DNA from: Nocardia anaemiae NBRC 100462 | Lineage (GTDB): Bacteria; Actinomycetota; Actinomycetes; Mycobacteriales; Mycobacteriaceae | Assembly (NCBI RefSeq): GCF_001612725.1 | Contig: NZ_BDAZ01000079.1 | Span: forward strand, 1 to 49,262 | Direction: 5' to 3' | DNA: 49,262 nt | Shown here: one piece after another, positions 16,100 to 27,537 of the stretch | How the letters are laid out: each line of letters starts with the position of its first letter | Numbering within the stretch: position 1 is the first letter of the stretch | Notes under the pieces: generated by a model | Told to the model about the DNA's origin: nothing | Seen by the model: the letters and a program-made list of their open reading frames with translations, nothing else | The model's database searches: none | Made by a program: the position numbers and the translations under genes

Positions 16100-17153
16100 C
16101 GAAGCTCGGCTCTTTCGGGGCGGGCGGCAGCGTGACCACCTGGCCCGCATAGCTCAGACCCGCACCGAAGCCGAGCAGCAGCGCCACCTGGCCACCCTTG
16201 GCCTTACCGGTCACCAACATCTCCTCCATCGCCAACGGGATGGAGGCGGCGGAGGTATTGCCGGTGTTCTCGATGTCATTGGCCACCGGGATGTCATCGG
16301 CCAGCCCCAGGTTCTTCTTCATCAACTCGTTGATGCGGGCATTGGCCTGATGCGGAATGAAGACCTCGATATCGTCCTTGGAGACACCGGAGACCTCGAG
16401 CGCCGAGGCCAACGCGCGCGGCAAAGTGACCGCCGCCCAACGGAATACCCGCGGCCCCTCCATCCGCAGCGACATCCGGCCGATGGGCTCGACGGCCGGA
16501 TCGGTGCCCTGCAGCCGCTGCGCCTTCTCCATGTATTCGAGGAAGTTGACGTCCTGCTCGATCGCCGAGGCATTCTCGCCGTCGCTGCCCCACACCGTCG
16601 GGGAGATGCCGTTCTCCTCGCTCGGGCCGACCACCACCGCGCCCGCACCGTCACCGAAGATCATCGCGGTGCCACGATCGGTCGGATCGAGTCCGACCGT
16701 CATCGTCTCGGCGCCGATGAGCAGCACGTATTCGGCCGATCCTGACCGGATCAGGTCGGCGGCGACGCCGAGGCCATAGCCGAATCCGCCGCAGCCGGAG
16801 GTCAGATCGAAGGCCGCGATCCCGTTCATCCCCAGGTCATTGGCGACCTTGGGGGCGCCGTGCGGAGTCAGCGTCAACCAGCTCGAGGTGGCCAGGATCA
16901 GCGCGCCGATCTTGGACCGGTCGATGCCGCTGTTGACGATCGCGCGCTCACCGGCGGCAGCCGAAATCGACTGCAGCGTTTCGTCGCCGCTGATCCACCG
17001 ACGGTTGCGCACACCGGTGCGCTCGTAGATCCACTCCGGGGTCGAATCGAGAACCTCGCACACCTCTTCATTGCTGACCAGGCGTTTCGGACGGTAAGCA
17101 CCGATGCCGAGCATCGCGACATTCGCACGGCTCTTATTGACTGCAATGCTCAC
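16092..17153 (-). CDS. Beta-ketoacyl-ACP synthase III (FabH-like)
   Basis: A 353-residue thiolase-fold condensing enzyme. The catalytic triad is visible: C121 in LTSGCGGFGYG, H268 in FIPHQANARINEL and N299 in ENTGNTSAAS. KAS III enzymes start fatty-acid synthesis by condensing acyl-CoA with malonyl-ACP; in mycolate producers they link FAS-I and FAS-II. Whether this is the main FabH or a secondary-metabolite paralogue cannot be told here. No other fab genes are adjacent. Start GTG 17153 gives VSIAVNKSRANVAMLGIG. The frame runs upstream to 17249, and no Shine-Dalgarno decides the start. Confidence 0.9.
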   Translation of the reverse strand: MSIAVNKSRANVAMLGIGAYRPKRLVSNEEVCEVLDSTPEWIYERTGVRNRRWISGDETLQSISAAAGERAIVNSGIDRSKIGALILATSSWLTLTPHGAPKVANDLGMNGIAAFDLTSGCGGFGYGLGVAADLIRSGSAEYVLLIGAETMTVGLDPTDRGTAMIFGDGAGAVVVGPSEENGISPTVWGSDGENASAIEQDVNFLEYMEKAQRLQGTDPAVEPIGRMSLRMEGPRVFRWAAVTLPRALASALEVSGVSKDDIEVFIPHQANARINELMKKNLGLADDIPVANDIENTGNTSAASIPLAMEEMLVTGKAKGGQVALLLGFGAGLSYAGQVVTLPPAPKEPSFGV

Positions 17154-17282
17154 CACAGGTAACTCACACGACCCTTCGCTGTCTCGAACACGCCCCTTAT
17201 CGGGTCGCACCGCCGTCGGCGTTTCAGCGCTTTTCCAAGCTCCGACCACCAGCGATAACGACCCGGGGACCGCATTCGCAGC

Positions 17283-17849
17283 TTAGCCGAGGGCCAGATC
17301 CTTCAATCCGAGGATGGACCGGTACTCCAGGCCCTCGGCGGCGATCACCTGATCGGCGCCGGTCTCCCGGTCCACCACGGTCGCGACGCCGACGACGGTC
17401 GCACCGGCCTCGCGCAGTGCGCGCACCGCGGTCAGCGGCGAATTTCCGGTGGTCGTGGTGTCCTCGACGACGAGCACCCGCTTGCCGACGATGTCCGGGC
17501 CCTCGATCTGGCGCTGCATGCCGTGCGACTTGGCGGCTTTACGCACCACGAACGCGTCGATCGGACGGCCGGGTGCGTGCATGACGGCCAGCGCGACCGG
17601 ATCCGCCCCCATGGTGAGTCCGCCGACGGCCTCGAAGTCCCAGTCCGCCACCATTTCGCGCAGCAGCTTCCCGATCAGCGGCCCGGCATCGTGGTGCAGG
17701 GTGGCGCGGCGCAGGTCGACGTAGTAGTCGGCCTCCTTGCCCGAGGACAGCGTGACCCGGCCGTGTACGACGGCGAGCTCGCGTACGAGTGCCGCCAATC
17801 TATCGCGGTCGTCGGTCGAAACGGCGGCCTGGTTCGCCTGGTCGATCAT
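17283..17849 (-). CDS. pyrE: Orotate phosphoribosyltransferase
   Basis: A 188-residue enzyme converting orotate and PRPP to OMP in pyrimidine synthesis. The PRPP-binding motif VLVVEDTTTTGNS is at about 125-137. The N-terminal RVTLSSGKEADYYVDLRRATL and the VRKAAKSHG catalytic-loop lysines are typical of the actinobacterial form. ATG 17849 is chosen over TTG 17858 because GGAAGGA lies about 10 nt before the ATG but only 1-2 nt before the TTG. It follows the SDR gene by 5 bases, so the two are an operon. Confidence 0.95.
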   Translation of the reverse strand: MIDQANQAAVSTDDRDRLAALVRELAVVHGRVTLSSGKEADYYVDLRRATLHHDAGPLIGKLLREMVADWDFEAVGGLTMGADPVALAVMHAPGRPIDAFVVRKAAKSHGMQRQIEGPDIVGKRVLVVEDTTTTGNSPLTAVRALREAGATVVGVATVVDRETGADQVIAAEGLEYRSILGLKDLALG

Positions 17850-17854
17850 GTCTG

Positions 17855-18661
17855 TCAAGTCCTTCCGCGTGCGTTGAATATGCCGCGATTCAGTCGGGCC
17901 GCCAGGGCTCGCGGGATCATCCCGGCGGCGGTGGTGAGCACTTTGTACTGCACTCCGGGCACGCTGAGCACCCGGTCCTTCTCCAGATCACGTAGCGAAC
18001 CGGCGACCACCTGGTCGACGCTCAGCCACAGCTGCTTCGGCAGCGAGGACATCTCGATACCGGCCCGCTCGTGGAATTCGGTATGCACGAATCCGGGACA
18101 CAGGGCCTGGACCCGAACTCCGGTTCCGGCCAGTCCACCCGCCAGCCCCTCGGTGAAGGATACGACGTAGGCCTTGGAGGCCGAATAGGTCGAGCCCCGT
18201 CCTGGAATCAGACCCGCGACACTGGCCACATTGACGATCGAACCCTTCGCCGCCGCGATCATCGACGGCAGCGCCGCCCTGGTGAGTTGCACCACCGCCG
18301 TGACATTGACGTCGAGCTGCGCCTGGACCGCGGCGGGCGGCTGCGTCCAGAACTCGCCCGACTGGCCGAATCCGGCGTTGTTGACCAGGAATTCGATGCC
18401 GTCGGCGGCACGGGCCAGCACCCGATCCCGATCTTCGGTATCGGCCAGATCGGCGACGAGCACCTCCGAACGGGTCGCGAATTTCCGCTCCAATTCCGCG
18501 GCGAGTGCATTCAGCCGGTCCTCGTCGCGAGCGACGAGCACCAGGTCATAGCCGAGTGTGGCCAAGCGCACGGCGAATCCGTGCCCGATGCCGGAGGTCG
18601 GTCCGGTGATCAGCGCGACGGGGCGGATGGCACCGGGCAGGCGCGTAGGACTGTCGTTCAT
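17855..18661 (-). CDS. Short-chain dehydrogenase/reductase
   Basis: A 268-residue classical SDR. The Rossmann motif TGPTSGIG is at 19-26, NNAG near 94-97, and the catalytic set is S147, Y159 and K163 (YSASK). The cofactor is probably NADPH, given the Arg in VLVARDEDRL. The C-terminal 60 residues, RVLSVPGVQYKVL...RALAARLNRG, resemble acyl-chain-reducing SDRs of mycobacteria. Substrate unknown. ATG 18661 is the start; the open frame upstream runs into the next gene. It lies 5 bases before pyrE with an unrelated function, so coupling is likely by transcription only. Confidence 0.88.
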   Translation of the reverse strand: MNDSPTRLPGAIRPVALITGPTSGIGHGFAVRLATLGYDLVLVARDEDRLNALAAELERKFATRSEVLVADLADTEDRDRVLARAADGIEFLVNNAGFGQSGEFWTQPPAAVQAQLDVNVTAVVQLTRAALPSMIAAAKGSIVNVASVAGLIPGRGSTYSASKAYVVSFTEGLAGGLAGTGVRVQALCPGFVHTEFHERAGIEMSSLPKQLWLSVDQVVAGSLRDLEKDRVLSVPGVQYKVLTTAAGMIPRALAARLNRGIFNARGRT

Positions 18662-18695
18662 GGTGTGATCCGGGTCGAAGGGGCGCTGTGCCCGC

Positions 18696-19799
18696 TCACT
18701 GCGGCACGGGTCCCTGATACGGGCGGAATCCGGGATGGAACGGGCCGCCGGGCTGTTCCGGCGTGTGCTCGGCCGAATGCCATTCGTCCTCATCCGACTC
18801 GGTCTCGGCGGTTTCGCGCTGCGGTCGGTCCTGCGGCGACCAGTCGTCGTCCGGCTCCGCTGCCCAGCGCTCGTCGCGGGCGCGCGAGCGGGAGTCGGGG
18901 ACGACGGCCAGACTTGGGCGGCGCGGTGGCTCCGGAGTCACCGGGTCGGCGGCCGGTTCCTCGTCGTAATAGTCGTCATCGGAGTACTCGCGGTACTTCG
19001 GACGGTCGAAATCGTCTTGGTCATAAGGTGATTCGTCATAGTCCTCGTCGTCGAAGTCCGTGCGCTTGCGCAGATCCGCCGACGCGACCCGCGCGGCCAC
19101 CGGACGATCCGCCGCTTCCCGATCACCAGGGCGCTTGCGCGGATGCGGCCGTCCCGGATCGTGACCACCGGAATCCACCCCGCGCACATCGCTCACCGGC
19201 GGCAGCACATGCAGCAGACCGGACAGGCGCAGCACCGCGTCGATGGCGGTTTCCCAATCCTTGGCCACCGTACCGACATTCAGCATGCCGAGAGTCCAAT
19301 TGCCCTCGCTCCACAGCATCTGCACGGAATCGGGCAGCGATTCGATGAAGGCGACCATGCGCTGATCGACGGCGTGCCTGGCGATCTCCGGATTGGTCGC
19401 GAACACCACCCGATCACCGATCGCGCCGAGCAGTTCCAGATCGGCATCCTTGGGAGGTGACGCGGTCTTGAGCCGCATATCCACATCGATATCGGAGCCG
19501 ATCTGCCTGCGCACCGCGACCAGCGTCGCGGCGTCTTCCAGATCGAAGAGGACGAATTTCTCGCCCTTGCGGATACCGGACACCACATCCACCGCGGACA
19601 GGTAGCCGAGCTTGGCCAACGCACCGCGGCGCCAAGTGGACGCCAGCGCCGGTTCCACCGACACATACGTATAGCCCTGGGCCTTGGCCCACACCTGGCG
19701 CGCATGACCGGTCCGCTGTCGCTGGACCCGATCGAAATACAGCAGCACGATCGCACCAACGAGCGCGATCGCCGCCAACCCGAACCACATTGCCGTCAT
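18696..19799 (-). CDS. Rv0383c-like membrane-anchored protein with acidic tail
   Basis: A 367-residue protein. An N-terminal hydrophobic helix (about 3-22, LAAIALVGAIVLLYF) is an anchor or uncleaved signal. A folded domain of about 190 residues follows (QVWAKAQGYTYVSVEP ... NWTLGMLNVGTVAKDWETAIDAVLRL). The C-terminal 150 residues are disordered and strongly acidic, rich in Asp/Tyr/Glu (DDEDYDESPYDQDDFD). Position between pyrE and clpB matches M. tuberculosis Rv0383c, which is shorter. Function unknown. A TAGGGT hexamer 8 bases before ATG suggests a leaderless promoter. Confidence 0.82.
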   Translation of the reverse strand: MTAMWFGLAAIALVGAIVLLYFDRVQRQRTGHARQVWAKAQGYTYVSVEPALASTWRRGALAKLGYLSAVDVVSGIRKGEKFVLFDLEDAATLVAVRRQIGSDIDVDMRLKTASPPKDADLELLGAIGDRVVFATNPEIARHAVDQRMVAFIESLPDSVQMLWSEGNWTLGMLNVGTVAKDWETAIDAVLRLSGLLHVLPPVSDVRGVDSGGHDPGRPHPRKRPGDREAADRPVAARVASADLRKRTDFDDEDYDESPYDQDDFDRPKYREYSDDDYYDEEPAADPVTPEPPRRPSLAVVPDSRSRARDERWAAEPDDDWSPQDRPQRETAETESDEDEWHSAEHTPEQPGGPFHPGFRPYQGPVPQ

Positions 19800-19807
19800 C
19801 GTCGCCT

Positions 19808-19813
19808 ACCCTA
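19808..19813 (-). promoter_or_regulatory. Putative -10 (TAGGGT) of the Rv0383c-like gene
   Basis: On the minus strand TAGGGT precedes ATG 19799 by eight bases; an overlapping TATAGG (19811-19816) is an alternative. No Shine-Dalgarno. Confidence 0.4.
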
Positions 19814-19855
19814 TAGAGCCGACAGGGCTATTGCGCAGCACTGCCCGCCGATATT

Positions 19856-20689
19856 TCACCGCGTGCCTCCGGGCAACGCGGTGCTGATGATGATCTTCGC
19901 GTCGATCGAACCATCCGCGGCCTTATCGCCCTGCACCACGACCATGTCACCGACCGGAAGATCGGCCGCCTTGGACCCGGTCAACGAGATCACCTGGGTC
20001 TTATCGGTGGTACGTACCGTCACGGCGGATCCGCCGAGGGTGTCGAGGGTCAATTGGCCACCGGCATTGGCGGTGATGGTGCCCATGGTCGCGCCGAGCT
20101 CATCTATGCCGCCGAGTCCCGGAATGCTCGGCACGACCCTGGTAGAGGACGGGCCGCCCGACGGTGCGGTGCCGGTGGATCGGCCCGCGGTCGGGAAGGC
20201 CGAGGTGCTCGCGGCGGAACTCGAAGAGGTGTCCTTACCACCGAGCAGCATCCCCGCGACCACACTGACCGCGCCGATCAGCAGGATCACCCCGAGGCCC
20301 AGGGCGATCCACAGGCCGGTGTTGCGCTTGCGCGGTGGCTGCTGATCCGGAGGTAGCGGTCCGCCCGGCGGTCCGGGCGGATACTGCGCACCGGGCTGAC
20401 CGTACGCACCGAACTGCGTCGGCTCCTGCCACGCGCCGCTTTCCGGTCCGCCCCACTGGACCTGGCTGTCGTACGGCGGAAACTCCTTGGTGGCATTGGT
20501 CGGTGGCGGGGCCCACGGGTCGTATCGTTCGGCGGACGGATAGACCGAAGTCGCATCGCCGTGGCCATATGCCTCGGTGTATTCGGTCGTCTGCGAGGAC
20601 GGCTGGAATCCCGACTTACCCGACGGACCGATATGTTCCGTCGGCGCATCCTCCGGTCGCTGAGCCCAGGGATCGTTGGGACTACTCAT
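19856..20689 (-). CDS. Proline-rich membrane protein with DUF5666 domain
   Basis: A 277-residue protein. The cytoplasmic N-terminus (1-120) is rich in Pro/Gly/Gln/Tyr (WAQRPEDAPTEHIG, PPGPPGGPLPPDQQPP). A basic PPRKRN stretch precedes one membrane helix (about 127-150), then a Ser/Thr linker. The C-terminal domain GTITANAGGQLTLDTLGG...TTDKTQVISL is of the DUF5666 type, a small beta domain facing outside. Function unknown. The translation start has a leaderless TACCCT signal. It is transcribed in the same direction as clpB but separated by a hairpin. Confidence 0.8.
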   Translation of the reverse strand: MSSPNDPWAQRPEDAPTEHIGPSGKSGFQPSSQTTEYTEAYGHGDATSVYPSAERYDPWAPPPTNATKEFPPYDSQVQWGGPESGAWQEPTQFGAYGQPGAQYPPGPPGGPLPPDQQPPRKRNTGLWIALGLGVILLIGAVSVVAGMLLGGKDTSSSSAASTSAFPTAGRSTGTAPSGGPSSTRVVPSIPGLGGIDELGATMGTITANAGGQLTLDTLGGSAVTVRTTDKTQVISLTGSKAADLPVGDMVVVQGDKAADGSIDAKIIISTALPGGTR

Positions 20690-20696
20690 GCCCTCC

Positions 20697-20702
20697 AGGG
20701 TA
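20697..20702 (-). promoter_or_regulatory. Leaderless -10 (TACCCT) of the DUF5666 gene
   Basis: On the minus strand TACCCT, seven bases, then ATG 20689. A GGAGG within the spacer is only 2 nt from the ATG, too close to act as a normal ribosome site. Confidence 0.45.
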
Positions 20703-20717
20703 GGCTCTGTTGGTTTT

Positions 20718-20736
20718 GCCGCGCCTTCGGCGCGGC
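20718..20736 (-). terminator. clpB terminator hairpin
   Basis: GCCGCGCC-TTC-GGCGCGGC is a perfect 8-bp stem 11 bases after the clpB stop. No U-tract follows on the minus strand, so it would be a GC-only actinobacterial type. Confidence 0.55.
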
Positions 20737-20747
20737 GTGTTCCGATT

Positions 20748-23306
<2,559 letters not shown>

Positions 23307-23352
23307 AAGTCACCTTCCTACTGGTCGATTCGCCCTATCCAACGTCGGAAAG

Positions 23353-23373
23353 GTTGAGTCTGTTCCACTCAAC
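23353..23373. promoter_or_regulatory. HAIR operator (HspR-associated inverted repeat) of clpB
   Basis: GTTGAGT (23353-23359), seven-base spacer, ACTCAAC (23367-23373): perfect 7-bp arms, matching the HAIR consensus CTTGAGT-N7-ACTCAAG at all but the outermost base of each arm. Confidence 0.85.
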
Positions 23374-23540
23374 TTAATCGCTCGAGCAAAACGCCCGATA
23401 CCTGTGAACACTCGGCTTGAACGCTACGCCGCGACACTGCCGAATGGCATCAATCGCCGGGTCCAGGGCACCGCGATGCCTACGATGGCCTTGGCCGTTG
23501 GTTGATGCATCACAATCCAGCCCGACTCGAGGAGCGATGT

Positions 23541-24476
23541 ATGCGCGCGATCGTGGTACGAAGCTTCGGAGCAACACCCGAACTGGCCGAGGTGCCGACA
23601 CCCGAACCCGGCGCGGGTGCGGTCAGAGTCCAGCTCGAAGCGGCCGGGGTCAACCCCTTCGACAAGAAGATGGCAGGCGGCATTCTGGAAGGCAAGCTGC
23701 CGCATGATTTTCCGATGATCTTGGGCGTCGACGGTGCGGGCACGGTGGCCTCGGTGGGCCCCGGCGTCACCAAATTCGGCGTCGGCGACCGCGTTGTCGG
23801 CAAATTCCTGGTCCCGCCCGCGGGCCACGGCAGCTTCGCGGAGTATTCGGTACTGCCCGAGGACGCCACCTTGGTCCCGATCCCGGATCAGGTGCCCACC
23901 GTGGCGGCGGCGGCGCTGCCGACCGCGGGCATAACCGCACAGGACATCGTGGACGCCACCAAGATCGAGCCGGACCAGAAGGTATTGATCGTCGGCGCCA
24001 CCGGCGGCGTCGGTTCCTTCCTGGTACAGCTGGCGAATATCGCCGGGGCGCACGTCATCGCGACGGCGCGCGTGGCAGTCGCCGATCAGATGACCAGGCT
24101 CGGCGCGGCCGAGACCATTGATTACACCCGGGGTCCGGTCGTCGAACAGGTCGCCGCCGCACATCCCGACGGCGTCGACGCGCTGTTCGATCTGGTGAGT
24201 CCACCGGATGTGCTGACCGAACTGACCGCGCTGGTTCACGACGGCGGCACGGTCTACTCCACCATCTGGTCCGCCGATCCCGACGCACTGCGCGATCGGG
24301 GCATCAAGGGCGGCAATATCGAATCCTCCGGGCGTGCACCGGAATTGACCCGCCTGCTGGCTCGGGTCGCCGCCGGTGATGTGGTCGTGCCGATCGACGC
24401 GACCGTCCCGCTGGAACAGGGCCCTTCGGTCATCGGCGCGTTGGGCGCACGGGGCAAAACCGTGCTAGCCATCTGA
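23541..24476 (+). CDS. Zinc-less quinone oxidoreductase-like MDR protein
   Basis: A 311-residue NADPH-dependent oxidoreductase of the medium-chain family, quinone-oxidoreductase branch. GroES-like domain: GVNPFDKKMAGG, the GVDGAGTVASVGPGV loop and GSFAEYSVLPED. Nucleotide fold: VLIVGATGGVGSFLVQLA near 148-165. Zn-binding Cys/His residues are absent. Start ATG 23541 has GGAG 6 nt upstream. Divergent from clpB. Followed after 6 bases by an LLM oxidoreductase, so both may be one unit. Substrate unknown. Confidence 0.88.
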   Translation: MRAIVVRSFGATPELAEVPTPEPGAGAVRVQLEAAGVNPFDKKMAGGILEGKLPHDFPMILGVDGAGTVASVGPGVTKFGVGDRVVGKFLVPPAGHGSFAEYSVLPEDATLVPIPDQVPTVAAAALPTAGITAQDIVDATKIEPDQKVLIVGATGGVGSFLVQLANIAGAHVIATARVAVADQMTRLGAAETIDYTRGPVVEQVAAAHPDGVDALFDLVSPPDVLTELTALVHDGGTVYSTIWSADPDALRDRGIKGGNIESSGRAPELTRLLARVAAGDVVVPIDATVPLEQGPSVIGALGARGKTVLAI

Positions 24477-24482
24477 GCTCGC

Positions 24483-25385
24483 GTGGCCGCCCGAAAAAGG
24501 GGCTCGGCGCGCCCACCCGAATTCGGCCTCTTCCTGCTTCCGGAGGCCGATAACTACCAGCAGCTGACCGAGCTGACGACATACGCCGAAAGCGCCGGAC
24601 TCGACCTGATCGGCGTCCAGGACCATCCCTACCAGCGCCGCTTCCTCGACACCTGGACCCTGATCACCGCCCTGGCCATGCGCACCGAGCGAATCACCTT
24701 CTTCCCCGATGTCGCCAACCTGCCGCTGCGCAATCCCGCCGTACTCGCGAAATCCGTTGCCTCCCTGGACATCATGACCGGCGGCCGAATCCACCTCGGA
24801 CTCGGCGCCGGTGCCTTCTGGGCCGCCATCGCCGCCATGGGCGGTTATCACCTGAGCGCGGGCGAATCGGTCCGGGCGCTGGCCGAGGGCATCACGGTCA
24901 TCCGGGCCATGTGGAGCGACGAACGTTCGGTCCGGGTGCCCGGCACCTACCATCTGCTCGCCGGGGCCCACCCCGGCCCGCGGCCACAGCACGATCCCGG
25001 CATCTGGCTCGGCGCGAAGGGACCGCGCATGCTCGCACTGACCGGACAGCGCGCCGACGGCTGGCTGCCCTCGGCGGCCTGGGCCCCGCCCGAATTCCTG
25101 ACCGAGGCGGGTAAGCGCATCGACGATGCGGCCGCCGCGGCGCAACGCGATCCGCGCGCCATCCGCCGGGTCTACAACCTCTCCGGCACCATCACCGCCG
25201 ACGGCACCGACTACGGCTTCCTGGAGGGCCCGCCCGAGCGCTGGGTGGACGATCTGTCCGCGCTGCATCGCGACCAGCGCATCGACGGTTTCATCTTCTG
25301 GCCGACCGAGGGCGACCCCGTCGACCAGGTGCATCGCTACGCCGAATTGGTCGCGCCCGCGGTGCGCGCGAACGTCGCGAGTTGA
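24483..25385 (+). CDS. LLM-class (probably F420-dependent) oxidoreductase
   Basis: A 300-residue luciferase-like monooxygenase-fold protein: FGLFLLPEADNYQQL at the N-terminus, GVQDHPYQRRFLDTWTLI, LGLGAGAFW and the GAKGPRMLALTGQRADGW block. In Nocardia and mycobacteria such proteins generally use coenzyme F420, though FMN cannot be excluded. It starts at GTG six bases after the previous stop with no Shine-Dalgarno, suggesting coupling to the MDR oxidoreductase. A hairpin directly after the stop ends the unit. Confidence 0.87.
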   Translation: MAARKRGSARPPEFGLFLLPEADNYQQLTELTTYAESAGLDLIGVQDHPYQRRFLDTWTLITALAMRTERITFFPDVANLPLRNPAVLAKSVASLDIMTGGRIHLGLGAGAFWAAIAAMGGYHLSAGESVRALAEGITVIRAMWSDERSVRVPGTYHLLAGAHPGPRPQHDPGIWLGAKGPRMLALTGQRADGWLPSAAWAPPEFLTEAGKRIDDAAAAAQRDPRAIRRVYNLSGTITADGTDYGFLEGPPERWVDDLSALHRDQRIDGFIFWPTEGDPVDQVHRYAELVAPAVRANVAS

Positions 25386-25410
25386 CCGGTCGGTAACCCG
25401 GAGCGACCGG
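25386..25410 (+). terminator. Hairpin ending the MDR-LLM unit
   Basis: CCGGTCG (25386-25392) pairs with CGACCGG (25404-25410), starting at the first base after the stop. An alternative CCCG/CGGG pairing overlaps it. Confidence 0.5.
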
Positions 25411-25513
25411 GCTCGCGATATCCTGCATGTCAGGCCCACACCAGCCCCGATTTGCCCACGGATTACCGTTGGCGCGGGCGTGATCGGCCATACCCACCCG
25501 ACCATGTGATTTT

Positions 25514-25560
25514 CAGGGATACTTGACGGCGGAGGACCGCCGGTTACGGATATGTCCCTG
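25514..25560 (+). promoter_or_regulatory. Promoter/structured region before the first flavohaemoglobin gene
   Basis: TTGACG at 25523-25528 and TACGGA at 25545-25550 are 16 bases apart, a plausible sigma-70-like promoter. Overlapping it are nested inverted repeats: CAGGGA (25514)/TCCCTG (25555) and GGCGG (25528)/CCGCC (25537). They could be an operator or a leader structure. Confidence 0.4.
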
Positions 25561-25592
25561 GGCAGATTTTGAGGGAAAGGAAGCTCCACGTC

Positions 25593-26750
25593 GTGGATGC
25601 GCGTTCGGCAGCGCTGGTCCGCGCCAACTTCCGATCGGTGATCGAGTCGCCGAACGGACCCGAGCGGTTGATCAGTGCGTTTTATGGTCACCTGTTTGCG
25701 GAGAAGCCGCAGCTGCGGGAATTGTTCCCGCCCGCGATGGAGATGCAGGCCAAGCGGGTGGTGACCGCCATCCATTACGTGCTCGACAATCTCGAGGACT
25801 GGGGGCGGGCCCAGAAGTTCCTCGAGCAGTTGGCGCGCGATCACCGCAAATACGGTGTCATCGCCGCGCACTATGACATCGCGGGGCGGGCGCTGCTCGC
25901 CGCCTTCCGGGTCTTCAACGGTCCGATGTGGAATCGCGCGCTCGAGGAGGGTTGGCGCGATATCACCATCCTCATCTCCGCCTCCATGGCCATCGGCGCC
26001 AATTCCGATAAATCGCAGCCGTACTGGGATGCCACCGTGGTCGGCCATCGTCGGGTGCTCGAGGATCTGGCCATCGTGCGGCTGCAGTCCGACAGTCCGA
26101 TTCCGTATCAGGCCGGACAGTACGTGCCGGTCTCGCTGCCACAGCGTCCCAAGATGTGGCGCTATCTCTCGCCCGCGATTCCCGCTAATCCCTACGGCGA
26201 GATCGAATTCCACGTCCGCAAGATTCGCGGCGGCTGGGTGAGCCCGGCCATCGTCAACGAGACCAGGGTCGGCGATCGGTGGATGATCGCCGGTCCACTC
26301 GGTGGTCTGCACATCGATCGCGACAGCGGCCGTGACGTGCTGTTGATCGGTGCGGGCACCGGCATCGCGCCGCTGCGCGCCCAGTTGATCGAGATGGGTC
26401 AGCGCGGCATCAATCCGCGCGTGCACTTCTTCATCGGCGGCCGCTATCCCTGCGATCTGTACGACGTGGAGAATATGTGGCAGCTTTCGCAGAGCAATCC
26501 GTGGCTGACCGTGGTCCCGGTCTGTGAACAGAAGACCAACCCGTGGTGGTATCCGCATCCACCGCAGGACGAGCCGTACGGCATGCACCGCCGCCTGATC
26601 GGAAATCTGGGCGCGGTCGTGGCCAGCTTCGGCTCATGGGCCGACCGGCAGATCCAGATCGCCGGTTCGGCCCGCATGATCGCCGACACCCGCCGCGCCC
26701 TCATGGCGGTGGGCACCCCCGAGTCGGTGATCAGCTCAGATCCCGTGTGA
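25593..26750 (+). CDS. Flavohaemoglobin-like protein (Rv0385 type)
   Basis: A 385-residue protein: globin domain (1-140), FAD domain (about 143-245) and NAD domain (about 246-385). B10-type Tyr31 (FYGHLF) and a proximal His84 candidate (ARDHRKYGV) are kept. The flavin motif is RYLS (190-193), not the RxYS of classical enzymes, and GAGTGIAP is at 253-260. This places it with the mycobacterial type II-like flavohaemoglobins, whose chemistry differs from classical NO dioxygenases. Start GTG 25593 has AAAGGAAG 9 nt upstream; TTG 25569 is less likely. Followed after 8 bases by a related reductase. The M. tuberculosis counterpart also lies beside clpB. Confidence 0.9.
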   Translation: MDARSAALVRANFRSVIESPNGPERLISAFYGHLFAEKPQLRELFPPAMEMQAKRVVTAIHYVLDNLEDWGRAQKFLEQLARDHRKYGVIAAHYDIAGRALLAAFRVFNGPMWNRALEEGWRDITILISASMAIGANSDKSQPYWDATVVGHRRVLEDLAIVRLQSDSPIPYQAGQYVPVSLPQRPKMWRYLSPAIPANPYGEIEFHVRKIRGGWVSPAIVNETRVGDRWMIAGPLGGLHIDRDSGRDVLLIGAGTGIAPLRAQLIEMGQRGINPRVHFFIGGRYPCDLYDVENMWQLSQSNPWLTVVPVCEQKTNPWWYPHPPQDEPYGMHRRLIGNLGAVVASFGSWADRQIQIAGSARMIADTRRALMAVGTPESVISSDPV

Positions 26751-26758
26751 GAGAAGCA

Positions 26759-27535
26759 ATGACAATTGATCCGAGCCCGCACAGCAATGGTGCGGCGCCC
26801 GAATGGAAGTCGACCGTCGTCGGTCACCACCGGCTGCGCCACGACATCGCGGTGATCCGCCTGATCGGCGAGTACGTCCCATTTCTCGCGGGACAATCCG
26901 TCGAGGTCCGGGTGCCGCAGCATCCGGGGATGCGCCGTCGGCTCTCCCCCGCGCTGCCGCCGTCGCTGGACGGCAAGATGGAATTCCATGTGCGCGCGGT
27001 GCCGGGCGGCTGGTGCAGCGGCAGTATCGTCGCCGACACCCAACCGGGCGACGAATGGCAGATCAGTGCTCCCATGGGCACTCTCGCCGTCGACCCGTAC
27101 GGTGACGAGGTGGTGATGATCGCGGGCGGCACCGGCCTGGCCCCGATGCGCTCCCAGATTCTCGACCTCGCCCGGCACGAGGATCCGCCGCCCACCTACC
27201 TGTTCGTGGGCGGGCGCTCACCGCGCGACCTGTACGCCGATGACATGCTGTACCTCTTGGCGAACGAATTGCCTTGGCTCACAGTGATTCCCGTGGTCGA
27301 GAGCCCGGAAGATCCGGGCTGGGTCGATGAATGGTACGAGCAGTCGCGCGTGGATATCGGATTCCCGCTCGACGATATGCTCTTCGGCACCCTCGCCGAC
27401 GTCGTCGGATCACATGGCGCGTTCGACCAGCATCAGGTGCTGGTCTGCGGCTCCCCCAATATGGTCCGCGTGACATTGGACCGACTCGTCGAAACCGGAA
27501 CCCCAGCTGCGCTAATCCAATTCGAGGGACTGTAA
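26759..27535 (+). CDS. Globin-less flavohaemoglobin-type reductase
   Basis: A 258-residue FAD/NAD(P) reductase. It aligns with the reductase half of both flanking flavohaemoglobin genes: STVVGHHRLRHDIAVIRL, FLAGQSVEVRVPQ, RRLSPALP flavin motif, PGGWCSGSIV, AGGTGLAP nucleotide loop and LFVGGRSPRDLYADDM. The N-terminus is only about 15 residues before the FAD domain, so no globin is present. It starts at ATG 8 bases after the previous stop with a GAGAAG just upstream. It may supply electrons to a partner haem or other protein, or act as a stand-alone diaphorase; both are inference. Confidence 0.88.
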   Translation: MTIDPSPHSNGAAPEWKSTVVGHHRLRHDIAVIRLIGEYVPFLAGQSVEVRVPQHPGMRRRLSPALPPSLDGKMEFHVRAVPGGWCSGSIVADTQPGDEWQISAPMGTLAVDPYGDEVVMIAGGTGLAPMRSQILDLARHEDPPPTYLFVGGRSPRDLYADDMLYLLANELPWLTVIPVVESPEDPGWVDEWYEQSRVDIGFPLDDMLFGTLADVVGSHGAFDQHQVLVCGSPNMVRVTLDRLVETGTPAALIQFEGL

Positions 27536-27537
27536 CC